DNA from: Desulfovibrio sp. MES5 | GTDB lineage: Bacteria; Desulfobacterota; Desulfovibrionia; Desulfovibrionales; Desulfovibrionaceae | Assembly: GCF_002237645.1 (NCBI RefSeq) | Contig: NZ_MJUZ01000011.1 | Coordinates: 235,902-299,901, forward strand | Reading direction: 5' to 3' | DNA length: 64,000 bases | Shown here: piece after piece, positions 41,704-50,313 of the stretch | How the letters are laid out: each line of letters starts with the position of its first letter | Numbering within the stretch: position 1 is the first letter of the stretch | Translations under genes and position numbers: made by a program | Notes under the pieces: model-generated | Database searches by the model: none | What the model was told of the DNA's origin: nothing | What the model saw: only the letters and a program-made list of their open reading frames with translations

Positions 41704-43134
41704 CTAAGGCGCGGTGGGTTGCGGCGGCACTCCCGCAGGAGATGTTTCTTCCTTGGGCGTTGAGGCAGGGGGCAGATCCTGTGGGTTGGCTTTTTCCGCT
41801 TCAGGGGCAGCTGCGGGAGCGTCAGGGGCGGGCGCGATCCGCACGGCGCCCAGCACATTGGGCAGCAGGGCGCGCAGGTCGCCCGTCACCAGAAATCCGG
41901 CCGGGCTCATGCCCGCCAGCTCATGCTGCCAGTGGGCGGAGCGTACCAGCAGGCCTGCCTGGCCGCCGCCTTCAACATACATGACGGTACGCACATTGAG
42001 GGGCAGGTGTAAAAGCTGCTGCGCAAAGGCGTAGGCTTCTACAGGCTGACGGCAGTGCAGAAAGAGAATACGGCCGTCGCCGTCCTGGGCCACGGCGGAA
42101 ATGGAGTAGTGGGGGCCGCCGGGCGACCAGAGGATGCGCCTGTCGGCGCTGGTCATGCGGTAGTTCTGGATTACAAGGCGGTACTGGCCGATATGCTGCT
42201 CCCACTGTGGGTCGTCCCGATCCACAATGGCGGCTCCGGGCAGGCCCGGCTGAGTGGCTCCGGCCACAAAGAACGCGCCGAAGCGCTGCACAACGCGCCT
42301 GTTGTTGAAGTGCTCGTCCTGCTTCATGTAGCCCGTGCTTGTGATGCCGTCGGGCAGGTACATGCTGGCGTTGATCGCGGCGGAAAGATCATACTGCTCG
42401 GCCCACTGGTTGAGCGAGCGCAAAGGGCCACCGTCCTGGGAGCGGGCGCAGAGTATGAAATTGAAGTAGGCAGGATCAATGCGCAGGGCCGTCAGCAGGG
42501 CTTCATTATCGTTGAGGCGGAATTGGCCGAAATCAAGGCCGGGTTCCAGTTGCCGCCAGTCGGGCTTGCCCTGCTCGTCAACGCCGGCGGAAGACGGCGC
42601 GGGCGCGGCCACGCCGGGGGCGGGCAAGTAAAGGGGCGCGCTGATGACAGTGTCAGGCGTGGGAACGACGGCTTCGGTAGTGGGATTTTGCTTCGCTGCG
42701 GGCACGGCACTGGCGCTGGCAGCGTCTGTGGTGGCAGCGCCATCTGCAACAGCTCTGGCATCGGCAGGCCCGGCGTTGACAGCGCCCGTACCTGCGGCAC
42801 TATCAGCGCCCGTACCTGCGGCACTATCAGCGCCCGTACCTGCGTCCGAATTGCCGGCAGTATCGGCGACAGCGGCAGCGCCGGGGCTGCCGACTTCGGC
42901 CTGGGGCGCTTCAGGCGAGGTGTTCTGGGCCGCGCCCGCGTGCGGGGCATGCCAGAGCAGCAGGGCTGTCAGGGTGCAAAGGGCGCACGCCAGAAGCAAG
43001 GCGCGACCTGAGAGGAAGCCTTGTATCCTGCCGGGGCAGGCGGTGTGCGGGCCCGGCCCGCACGCGAAAAAGCCTGTATGTATTTTCATAATATGCTGTT
43101 GGGCTTGCCCCTGAATTACGACCAAGCCAGCCAT
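41704..43134 (-). CDS. Secreted or membrane-anchored protein with a phosphodiester glycosidase-like (NAGPA) domain
   Basis: About 476-residue protein. One hydrophobic segment near residue 45-65 (ALLLACALCTLTALLLW) acts as signal or anchor. Residues about 70-190 are Ala/Gly/Thr/Asp-rich and include the tandem TGADSAAG repeats. From about 195 a globular domain (LDFGQFRLN; AINASMYLPDGITSTGYM; FGAFFVAG; SADRRILWSPGGPHYSISAVAQDGDGRILFL in parts; YVEGGGQAGLLV) resembles phosphodiester glycosidase/NAGPA proteins. The C-terminus is Pro-rich. ATG 43134 is preferred because of GAGGAG 9 nt before; 43167 and 43089 are alternatives. Probably acts in the envelope. Confidence 0.65.
   Translation of the reverse strand: MAGLVVIQGQAQQHIMKIHTGFFACGPGPHTACPGRIQGFLSGRALLLACALCTLTALLLWHAPHAGAAQNTSPEAPQAEVGSPGAAAVADTAGNSDAGTGADSAAGTGADSAAGTGAVNAGPADARAVADGAATTDAASASAVPAAKQNPTTEAVVPTPDTVISAPLYLPAPGVAAPAPSSAGVDEQGKPDWRQLEPGLDFGQFRLNDNEALLTALRIDPAYFNFILCARSQDGGPLRSLNQWAEQYDLSAAINASMYLPDGITSTGYMKQDEHFNNRRVVQRFGAFFVAGATQPGLPGAAIVDRDDPQWEQHIGQYRLVIQNYRMTSADRRILWSPGGPHYSISAVAQDGDGRILFLHCRQPVEAYAFAQQLLHLPLNVRTVMYVEGGGQAGLLVRSAHWQHELAGMSPAGFLVTGDLRALLPNVLGAVRIAPAPDAPAAAPEAEKANPQDLPPASTPKEETSPAGVPPQPTAP
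42781..42848. repeat. 24-bp tandem repeat in coding DNA
   Basis: AGCGCCCGTACCTGCGGCAC-TATC repeated twice fully and once partly, inside the linker of the 41704-43134 gene. Encodes the Thr-Gly-Ala-Asp-Ser-Ala-Ala-Gly octapeptide; copy number may vary between strains. Confidence 0.85.
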
Positions 43135-43160
43135 TTTGCAAGGCTCCTCGGCCTTTTTTC

Positions 43161-43188
43161 TTGACATATCAATTTATCTAGATATACA
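43161..43188 (+). promoter_or_regulatory. Sigma70 promoter for metF with overlapping palindrome
   Basis: TTGACA (43161-43166), 16-bp spacer, TATACA (43183-43188). A 10-bp palindrome TATCTAGATA (43175-43184) overlaps the -10, a natural operator position. The divergent gene starts 27 bp to the left. Confidence 0.75.
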
Positions 43189-43250
43189 CATAAATAAGTC
43201 GGCCCCCACAAAAACTGGCCGCATTTCCGCAGCACACAAGGAGTTGCAGC

Positions 43251-44123
43251 ATGCATATCGGAGACAGCATCCGCGCCGCGAAGAAGCCATTTTTCTCACT
43301 GGAGTTTTTTCCTCCGTCGGATGAAGGAAACTTGCCCGGCTTTTTTGAAACCGTGGAGAAGCTACGCGCTCTGGCCCCGCTATTTGTCTCCATTACGTAC
43401 GGCGCAGGCGGCGGCAAGCAGCGCAATACTCTTGCCGTAACCGCAGAGCTGGCCCAGCGTGGGCTGAACACCATGGCCCACCTTACCTGTGTGGGGGCGG
43501 AGCCTGAGAGCATATCCGCCTACCTTGCCGAGTTGCGCGCTGCGGGGGTGGACAATGTGCTGGCCCTGCGCGGAGACCCGCCCGCCGGGCAGGAATGGGA
43601 CTGGAGCACGGGATACTTCCGGCATGCCTCTGATCTGGTGGCCTTCGCCCGTCGCCAGCAACCCTATATGGGTATTGGCGTGGCGGCCTATCCCGCGCCG
43701 CACCCCGAATCAAACTCCATCGCGCTGGACCGCTTTTACACTGCGGACAAGATGCGCAGCGGAGCGGACTTTGCCGTAACCCAGCTTTTTTTTGACGCGC
43801 GTGAGTATGCGGACCTGCTGGAACATCTGCGCGGCAGGGGCATCCACACGCCCGTCATCCCCGGCATACTGCCCATCCAGAGTTTTGACTCGCTGCGGCG
43901 GGTGCTTTCGCTTTGCGGCGCAAACATCCCCGGCAAGCTTTACCTTGACCTTGAAAGCGCCAATGCCAAGGGCGGGGCCGAGGCCGTGCGTGAAGTGGGG
44001 CTGGAATTTGCGGTGCGCCAGATACGTTTTCTTCTGGAAAACGGCGCTCCTGGTATTCATCTGTATACATTGAACAAGGCTGACATGTGCCTGAAGCTGG
44101 CTGAAGAGTCGGGCCTTTTATAG
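43251..44123 (+). CDS. metF: 5,10-methylenetetrahydrofolate reductase
   Basis: 290-residue flavoprotein MetF, reducing methylene-THF to methyl-THF for methionine synthesis or C1 metabolism. FSLEFFPPSDEG (about residue 15), SITYGAGGG (about 48), AHLTCVGA (about 75), LALRGDPP (about 103) and TQLFFDA (about 178) match the family. AAGGAG upstream of ATG 43251. Single gene with its own promoter. Confidence 0.94.
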   Translation: MHIGDSIRAAKKPFFSLEFFPPSDEGNLPGFFETVEKLRALAPLFVSITYGAGGGKQRNTLAVTAELAQRGLNTMAHLTCVGAEPESISAYLAELRAAGVDNVLALRGDPPAGQEWDWSTGYFRHASDLVAFARRQQPYMGIGVAAYPAPHPESNSIALDRFYTADKMRSGADFAVTQLFFDAREYADLLEHLRGRGIHTPVIPGILPIQSFDSLRRVLSLCGANIPGKLYLDLESANAKGGAEAVREVGLEFAVRQIRFLLENGAPGIHLYTLNKADMCLKLAEESGLL

Positions 44124-44831
44124 GCATGAGGAGCCCTTTCATGGCGCATGATCTTGGGGCGGCGCGGGCTGGAGCAGGAGCATGTTGCAATTGCCCCGAC
44201 GGCTGTGAGCAGACGCGCTCCATAAAGGCCTAGGCGCTGGATCTCCGGATTGCTGCGCGCCGAAAAGCGCGCGCCAACAATGGCGCGAATGGTCTTCGCA
44301 TCGCTTGTCTGATCCAGTATCCCGACGCAGAGCCCTGGCTCTGGCGCAACACTTCGGTCCCCGGCGTACACCGCCGGGGACCGCCTGTTTCCGTTGACCA
44401 GAACGTGCGTCCGGTATAGCTTCGCAAGCTGAGCTGGCGCGCATGACAAAAATTTTCTGCCGTATTTCTGGCTCGAAGAGCCGCAGTGCATACGGGTTGG
44501 ATGTGCCTGCGCCTGTTCGCGGGGGCGCACCAAGGGGCGGCATGGAAGCGCAACGGCGCAGGGCGCGCCGACCGTGGATTTGCAGTTTGGCGAACAGTGC
44601 GCATGCCATCCCTCTTTCCGCATGGGCAGTTCGCTCGCCATGAGGCAGCCAATGAATCCAGGCCCACTCGCGCGGGCGATTCTTTTTGTCTGTTTCCGAC
44701 ATGTGGCGCACAGGCACGCTTGCACGCCATCATGCGTATGCGGCGCTGGCAGGCCAGCTTCACAGGCTGGTTCTTTCATTTCTGAAGCGGCGCTGTATTG
44801 ACCTGTTCCATACCCGGAGATACTGTTTTAT
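44124..44831. other. Gene-less 0.7-kb gap
   Basis: No supported gene. An 11-bp perfect hairpin GGTCCCCGGCG TACAC CGCCGGGGACC lies at 44356-44382. Several overlapping minus-strand frames are open but none has a ribosome binding site or recognisable domain; a decayed gene is possible. Confidence 0.4.
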
Positions 44832-46211
44832 ATGTCATCCTCCATCGAAAAAGGCCATGGTTGGCTGCTGGTTGCGGTCTGCACCTCACTTTTTTGCATG
44901 CCCTTCATGATGGCTGGCGTGAACGCGGTTTTGCCGCCCATCGGCGCGGACCTGAAAGCCAGCGCGCAACAGCTTGGCCTCATGGGCGCTTTTTACGCCA
45001 TGGGGCTTGCCGTTTTTCAGCTTGCCAGCGGCAGTCTTGGCGACATCTGGGGGTACAAGCGCATCTTTCTCTGGGGGACCGCCATTTTTGGGGCCAGTGG
45101 GGCTTTGCTGGGCTTTGCCACTTCGGTGGGAGCCTTTTTGGGGCTGCGTCTGGTGCAGGGTATGGGCGGGGCCATGTTCAGCGCCTGCGGACTGGCCCTG
45201 CTGGCATCGGCCGCGCCTGCCGGCAAAAGGGCCATATATCTCGGCTACAGCGGTTCAGCCGTGTACGCGGGCATTGCCTGCGGCCCGCCGGTGGCTGGCT
45301 TTGTGGCTGGCTGGCTTGACTGGCGCTGGCTTTTCTGGGGCAACGCGTTCACTTCGGTGGCTGTGCTGCTGCTCATGAAATACTGCGTCAAACTGGACTG
45401 GCGCAAGGCCAAGGGACGCCACTTTGACTGGGGCGGCTGCATCATCTATGGCCTGGCCATGACGGCCCTGACCTTCGGTTCGTCGGAACTGGCGGCCCAT
45501 CCGGTGATGGCGGGCTTTCTGCTGGCGGCTTTTGTCATTCTGATGGTGCTGTTCTGCTTCAAGGAACTGCGCAGCGAGTTTCCCATCCTTGATATACGGC
45601 TGCTTGCGCGCAACCGGGTGTTTGGTCTGTCGTCTTTGGCGGCCTTTATCAACTACAGCTCATTTTTTGGCGTACTCTTTTTTTTCAGCCTGTATCTTCA
45701 GTTTGGACTCGGCATGACCGTGCAGCAGGCGGGCATGTTTCTGGCTTTGCAGTCTCTGGTGCAGGCCGTGACCACCCCTGTGGCCGCCAGACTGTGCATA
45801 AAGTTTGACCCCGGCCATGTGAGCGCCGTGGGCGTGGGGCTGTGCGGTCTTGGCCTGCTGGTTTCGGCCTTTCTTGCCGTGGATTCGCCCCTTGGCGTGC
45901 TGCTGACCGCTCAGGGCCTGCTTGGCGTGGGCATAAGCCTTTTTGCCCTGCCCAATACCACCATTATTCTTGAAAGCGCCGGGCCAGAGCATGTGGGGCA
46001 GGCGGCGGGGCTCACCGGAGCCGTGCGTACCGGGGGCCAGCTTGTGAACATGGTGGTCATTACCCTGACATTGGGTTTTTACCTGGGCGACAAGCCCGCA
46101 GGGCCGGAGACCATTGATGCTTTTATGGACAGCATGCACCTTGACCTGATTTTCTTTGGCATACTGAATTTGCTGGCCGTGGGCTGCGTGCTTGTGCGCA
46201 ATCGCAAATAG
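44832..46211 (+). CDS. MFS transporter, drug-efflux type
   Basis: 459-residue major facilitator protein with 12-14 hydrophobic helices. Motif A is LGDIWGYKRIFLWG (about residue 65-78). Motif C-like GIACGPPVAGFVAGWLDWRWLFWGNA (in parts, about 147-172) indicates a DHA2/EmrB-type proton-driven exporter. The second half begins after KELRSEFPILDIRLLARNRVF. Substrate unknown. The start is ATG 44832; the upstream gap gives no clue to regulation. Confidence 0.85.
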   Translation: MSSSIEKGHGWLLVAVCTSLFCMPFMMAGVNAVLPPIGADLKASAQQLGLMGAFYAMGLAVFQLASGSLGDIWGYKRIFLWGTAIFGASGALLGFATSVGAFLGLRLVQGMGGAMFSACGLALLASAAPAGKRAIYLGYSGSAVYAGIACGPPVAGFVAGWLDWRWLFWGNAFTSVAVLLLMKYCVKLDWRKAKGRHFDWGGCIIYGLAMTALTFGSSELAAHPVMAGFLLAAFVILMVLFCFKELRSEFPILDIRLLARNRVFGLSSLAAFINYSSFFGVLFFFSLYLQFGLGMTVQQAGMFLALQSLVQAVTTPVAARLCIKFDPGHVSAVGVGLCGLGLLVSAFLAVDSPLGVLLTAQGLLGVGISLFALPNTTIILESAGPEHVGQAAGLTGAVRTGGQLVNMVVITLTLGFYLGDKPAGPETIDAFMDSMHLDLIFFGILNLLAVGCVLVRNRK

Positions 46212-46420
46212 AGAGGGGTTACCCTTATCTGCTGAGGCAGGCGCCGCGCTGGCGGCTCCAATGCAGGCAAGCAGGGGCTTTAAAGTGAAATAGCGCCGGT
46301 CGCAGCATGAAGATTTCTGGCCGCATGAAGAAGCGCTGGCCGCGCGGCCGCCGTTGCAAATGTAACTCCCCTAATCTGCTCCAGATCACGAAAAAACGTC
46401 GCGGGCGGGAAGGAAAAGTC

Positions 46421-46447
46421 TAAAGTTTTTTGGCGGGCCGCCGAACA
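46421..46447 (+). promoter_or_regulatory. Sigma28 (FliA)-type promoter
   Basis: TAAAGTTT (46421-46428), 11-bp spacer, GCCGAACA (46440-46447). The -35 equals the enteric FliA consensus and the -10 matches in six of eight positions, with exact spacing. It lies just upstream of the 46470 gene and flgM. Confidence 0.75.
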
Positions 46448-46469
46448 GGCAGTAAGGACGGAGACATTC

Positions 46470-46958
46470 ATGGCCGATGCCAATTCCGCGAAGCTGCGCA
46501 TGATGTTACAGGGGTACGAACAGCAATTGCTGGCTGCCCGGCGTCTTGCGCGCTTTCGGGTTCGTATGAGGCTTGCCCACGGCGATGCGCCAGATGATCC
46601 GGATCCGGCCGCGTACAGGCGCGCCTGCGTTGAAAAAGTGGCGCGCGAGCTGTACGAAACGCTGCTCTTTACGGGCAGCGACAATCCCGTGGTGGAGGAT
46701 ATCCGCCATGAGCTTGGCAAGGAAGTGGGGCAGAAGGTACGTTTTACCTATCCCCCTGGCCAGAAGTTGCACATCGTGGGTGAAGGCCCCGAAGGCATGG
46801 AGCCGTTGCCAGAAGACGTGCAGCGGAAAACACGGCATGCCCTGTGGCGTATCACCCGTGATACCGTTGATAAAAGCATGCTGGAAGAACCGTCAAGAAG
46901 CGAAAGTTTTGTGAAGCCAGTGGCGCAGAGCGGCGCGAAAGCACCTTCAACGGAGTAG
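46470..46958 (+). CDS. Conserved hypothetical protein, flagellar-cluster
   Basis: 162-residue soluble protein, rich in Arg and Glu, mostly helical (LQGYEQQLLAARRLARFRVRMRL at the N-terminus). No domain recognised. A GGACGGAGAC ribosome binding site precedes ATG 46470. It stands between a sigma28-type promoter and flgM, 3 bp from flgM, so its expression should follow the late flagellar programme. A role in flagellar regulation or assembly is inferred from context only. Confidence 0.65.
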   Translation: MADANSAKLRMMLQGYEQQLLAARRLARFRVRMRLAHGDAPDDPDPAAYRRACVEKVARELYETLLFTGSDNPVVEDIRHELGKEVGQKVRFTYPPGQKLHIVGEGPEGMEPLPEDVQRKTRHALWRITRDTVDKSMLEEPSRSESFVKPVAQSGAKAPSTE

Positions 46959-46961
46959 GAA

Positions 46962-47282
46962 ATGGAAATCAAGAACACGACGAACGGCTTTTTTGATCCC
47001 TATGCCGCCGGGCTGGACAAAAGCACCGAGGCCAGAAACGAGACGCGCTTGAAGGCGCGGGCAGAAGGAGCCGGTACGGAGGCCTCCCAAGGGGATACCG
47101 TGACCGTTTCGCAGGATGCCCTGTTGCTCACAGAGGCGCGGCGCGCGGCCCAAAGCGCGCCGGACGTGCGCTCCGAAAAAGTGGAGGCCCTGCGTATTCA
47201 GGTGGCTGACGGAACCTATAAGCCGGACAGTAAGCTTATTGCCGCCAATCTTGTGCGCGAAGAGCCGGGCTTGTTCCAGTGA
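46962..47282 (+). CDS. flgM: Anti-sigma-28 factor FlgM
   Basis: 106-residue FlgM, which binds FliA until export through the hook. The C-terminal half VTVSQDALLLTEARRAAQ... RSEKVEALRIQVADGTYKPD ... IAANLVREEPGLF is the standard sigma28-binding region (helices about 48-105). The N-terminal 45 residues are polar and disordered, as expected. Co-transcribed with the preceding gene from a sigma28-like promoter, giving negative feedback. Confidence 0.9.
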   Translation: MEIKNTTNGFFDPYAAGLDKSTEARNETRLKARAEGAGTEASQGDTVTVSQDALLLTEARRAAQSAPDVRSEKVEALRIQVADGTYKPDSKLIAANLVREEPGLFQ

Positions 47283-47398
47283 TAAGGCTCAGTGCCCTTG
47301 AAAATATTTTTTTGATGTTTGAAGACGCCCGCCACGACGCGTAACAGTGCGGATATGCCCGCGCGTACGATGTCGTGGTGAGCGTTTTTTGGCGCAGC

Positions 47399-47439
47399 AA
47401 CCAGAGCGATTTCATTGTGAGATCGCTCTGGTTTTTTTA
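47399..47439 (+). terminator. Intrinsic terminator after flgM
   Basis: AACCAGAGCGAT, 11-nt loop, ATCGCTCTGGTT and seven Ts: perfect 12-bp stem, about 117 bp past flgM. Confidence 0.9.
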
Positions 47440-47486
47440 TTTGGATTGCCAGTGGCGTGAGGCGTGGGGCTGTGTAGTCGGTGCTT

Positions 47487-47981
47487 CAAGAAAACAAAAC
47501 AAGGCTTGCCCTTTGCGAGGTGGGTTCTGTGCCCTGTTGTGGGCATGGGGCTTTTCTTTTTCTGCTGTTTTGGCCACTTGCGCGGGGGCGAAGTGCAGGG
47601 CTGCGGGCTGGCGCTCTGAAGAAGATAAAGCAGGGCTTGTCCTTTGAAAGGCCGTTTGAGTGCCCTGCGGGTACGAGGCTTTTTTTTATCAAGTTTTGTC
47701 CGCCTGCGCGGCGTGCGGCAAGGCGGGGCCGGTTATGGGGCTGCGCCCCCTTCTCGGCCCCCCTTGCATCCCCCCCCGAAGCACCCCGCTTGGGTTTTCC
47801 CGTTTCCGTTATTCCGCGAGGGCTGCGCGACTTCTGCTGCGGGAGCTTCCTCGCTTCGCTCGGCGATCTCCCTGCGCGCCGCGCAACGCCAGCGTGCGCT
47901 TTCGCTTTGAATGTGAGATCGGGAAGGCGTATCAGTGGCTGTGAAGGTCTTTATTGGTGTGGGGGAGTCTCAGGAATGGCG
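47487..47981. repeat. Long direct repeat, unit 1
   Basis: About 495 bp, from CAAGAAAACAAAACAAGGCTTG to GAGTCTCAGGAATGGCG. Repeated with few differences about 577 bp downstream (48063-48559). GC-rich open frames run through it in several phases, but they are interrupted differently in the two units and have no ribosome binding sites. Treated as non-coding. Confidence 0.8.
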
Positions 47982-48062
47982 CGTCACTGTCAGAGAATAG
48001 CACGTTGTGGCAAAGGCTTTGAGTCTGGTTTTGGGGCGCGAGGACATCCGCAATCAGTATTT

Positions 48063-48559
48063 AAAGAAAACAAAACAAGGCTTGTCCTTTGCGATGTGGG
48101 TTCTGTGCCCTGTTGTGGGCATGGGGCTTTTCTTTTTCTGCTGTTTTGGCCGACTGCGCGGCGGTGAAGTGCAGAGCTGCGGGCTGGCGCTCTGAAGAAG
48201 ATAAAGCAGGGCTTGTCCTTTGAAAGGCGGTTTGAGTGCCCTGCGGGCACGGCGGCTTTTCTTTTATCAAGTTTTGGCCGCCTGCGCGGCGTGCGGCAAG
48301 GCGGGGCCGGTTATGGGGCTGCGCCCCCTTCTCGGCCCCCCTTGCATCCCCCCCGAAGCACCCCGCTTGGGTTTTCCCGTTTCCGTTATTCCGCGAGGGC
48401 TGCGCGGCATTTGCTGCGGGAGCTTCCTCGCTTCGCTCGGCGATCTCCCTGCGCGCCGCGCAACGCCAGCGTGCGCTTTCGCTTTGAATGTGAGATCGGG
48501 GAGGGCGTCTCAGTGGCTGTGAAGGTCTTTATTGGTGTGGGGGAGTCTCAGGAATGGCG
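48063..48559. repeat. Long direct repeat, unit 2
   Basis: Second unit of the repeat at 47487-47981, highly similar with small indels (for example one C fewer in the poly-C tract and a missing T in the T-run). An 81-bp unique spacer separates the two units. Confidence 0.8.
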
Positions 48560-48792
48560 TTTTATACCAACGTATTGGATTTTAGTATTTATTACGAAGT
48601 CTGATTCTGTTTCACACTGTCGGGGAATCACATCCTTGAGAAAAGAGTGTGCGTGTGCTGTCAGAGTTTTTTTGCCTTGGAATACGCCCTCAAGCGCATG
48701 GCCACCTCAAAGAGGAATAACCCGTTTTTCTGCAAAAGTTGCAGCCTAAGGTGCATCGTAGCCTATTTTCACAGCAAAAGCAGTTGATGGCA

Positions 48793-49020
48793 TTGCGCGG
48801 CGCGGAGGGAGATCGCCGAGCGAAGCGAGGAAGCTCCCGCAGCAAGTGCCGCGCAGCCCTCGCCAATCTGCGGTAGTTGGAAAGCTCTGGGGGTAAACGG
48901 GGGGAGTGCAGAGGGGGCCTCGCCAGGGGGCGCAGCCCCCTTCACAGGCCCCTTCTGCCCCCGCCGGAGGCGGCCCAAATGAAATAAATGATAAGGTTCC
49001 GTACCCGCAGGGTGCACAAA
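48793..49020. repeat. Inverted, diverged partial copy of the long repeat
   Basis: GCGCGGCGCGGAGGGAGATCG and the following GAGCGAAGCGAGGAAGCTCC are the reverse complement of the middle of units 1 and 2. Further on, GGGGGCGCAGCCCCCTT and TACCCGCAGGGTGCAC match other parts in inverted order. Together with unit 2 it could form a long-range hairpin. Confidence 0.65.
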
Positions 49021-49144
49021 AAGCCTCTCAACGGAAAGCCCGGTTCTATTCTCCCCGAAAAAACCGAATCTTCACCGCAAGCCCCACTTCCCGCCCAAGG
49101 CTAAAATCCCGCCGCAGGCGCCCCCCACAGGTAAAGCGTCACCT

Positions 49145-49161
49145 CCGGCACGGATTCTGCA
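49145..49161 (+). promoter_or_regulatory. Sigma54-type promoter for flgI operon
   Basis: CCGGCACGGATTCTGCA: GG at 49147-49148 and GC at 49159-49160, spaced exactly 10 bp, in a GGCACG-N4-YTGCA context close to the -24/-12 consensus. About 40 bp upstream of the flgI start codon. Middle flagellar genes are often sigma54-dependent. Confidence 0.6.
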
Positions 49162-49200
49162 AAGCAAGCTGTGCCGGTATTCCGGCAAGGAGTCAGCGCC

Positions 49201-50313
49201 ATGAAATTGACGATCTTGCGCAATCCCGTTCTGTGGATATTCACAGCAGCCCTGCTGATCAGCATGGTTCTTCCGGCGCAGGCCGTGCGCATCAAGGATA
49301 TTGCCAACTTTTCCGGTGTTCGTGACAACCAGCTCATAGGCTATGGCCTGGTGGTGGGCCTGGCGGGCACGGGCGACAAGAAAGACTCGGTCTTCACCAT
49401 GAGCTCCATGAAAAACATGATGGACCGCATGGGCATTGGCGTGGATTCTTCGGCGCTCAAGACCAAGAACGTAGCCTCGGTCATGGTGACGGCCCGCATG
49501 CCGGTGTCGGCCAAGCCGGGCACGCGCCTTGACGTTACCGTGTCTTCCGTGGGCGACGCCACATCCCTTCTTGGCGGCGTGCTGCTGCAAACTGCCCTCA
49601 AGGGCGTTGACGGCAAAATATATACCCTGGCCCAAGGCTCGCTGACCGTGGGCGGTTTTTCCAGTCAGGGCAAGGCAGCCAGCGTCAGCAAAAACATCAG
49701 CACCGTGGGCATCATTCCCGGCGGCGGCATTGTCGAGCGCGGCATCCCCTTTGAGTTCAACCAGCAGGACAAGCTCACCCTGCACCTGCGCACTGCTGAC
49801 TTCAGCACCGCGCAGCAGGTGGCAGAGCGCGTCAACGGCGCCATGGGGGGCCCCTTTGCCCGCGCTGTCGACGACATGTCCATCACTATGGATATCCCCG
49901 CCCAGTACCGGAACAACATGGTTCCGCTGATGGCCTCCATCGAAAATCTTGACGTCAGCCCGGACACCTCCGCCAAGGTGGTGGTGGACGAAAAGACTGG
50001 CACCGTGGTGCTCGGACGCGACGTGCGCATCATGCGCGCTGCCGTGGCTCACGGCAATTTGCAGATAACCGTGCAGGAAGGGCAGCAGGTGTCGCAGCCC
50101 GGCCCCTTCTCGCAGGGGCAGACTGTGGTGACCCCCACGACGGAAACCAATGTGCGCGAAGAAAACCGCCATCTGGTTATTGTCGAGGGCGCGACCCTTC
50201 AGGAACTGGTGGACGGCCTGAACTCCATCGGGGCCACCCCGCGCGACCTTATTTCCATCCTGCGCACCATGCAGGTTTCCGGTGCGCTGCTGGCGGAGCT
50301 GGAGGTAATATAA
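49201..50313 (+). CDS. flgI: Flagellar P-ring protein FlgI
   Basis: 370-residue P-ring protein forming the bushing of the rod in the peptidoglycan. The signal peptide FWIF... [16 protein letters not shown] leader is followed by [32 protein letters not shown] (in parts, about 22-53), the diagnostic N-terminus. The C-terminal [19 protein letters not shown] and AELEVI end are conserved. ATG 49201 with AAGGAG upstream is preferred over the GTG at 49171. First gene of the operon running to fliW. Confidence 0.95.
   Translation: MKLTILRNPVLWIFTAALLISMVLPAQAVRIKDIANFSGVRDNQLIGYGLVVGLAGTGDKKDSVFTMSSMKNMMDRMGIGVDSSALKTKNVASVMVTARMPVSAKPGTRLDVTVSSVGDATSLLGGVLLQTALKGVDGKIYTLAQGSLTVGGFSSQGKAASVSKNISTVGIIPGGGIVERGIPFEFNQQDKLTLHLRTADFSTAQQVAERVNGAMGGPFARAVDDMSITMDIPAQYRNNMVPLMASIENLDVSPDTSAKVVVDEKTGTVVLGRDVRIMRAAVAHGNLQITVQEGQQVSQPGPFSQGQTVVTPTTETNVREENRHLVIVEGATLQELVDGLNSIGATPRDLISILRTMQVSGALLAELEVI

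Noticed and set aside
44057..44779. 240-residue minus-strand frame
   Set aside because: Starts inside the end of metF, no ribosome binding site and no recognised motif; kept only as a possible decayed gene in the findings.
47481..48749. Long plus-strand open frames in the repeat island (for example 228 and 178 residues)
   Set aside because: They run through duplicated GC-rich DNA in shifting frames, lack ribosome binding sites, and encode Arg/Pro/Cys-rich sequence with no domain.
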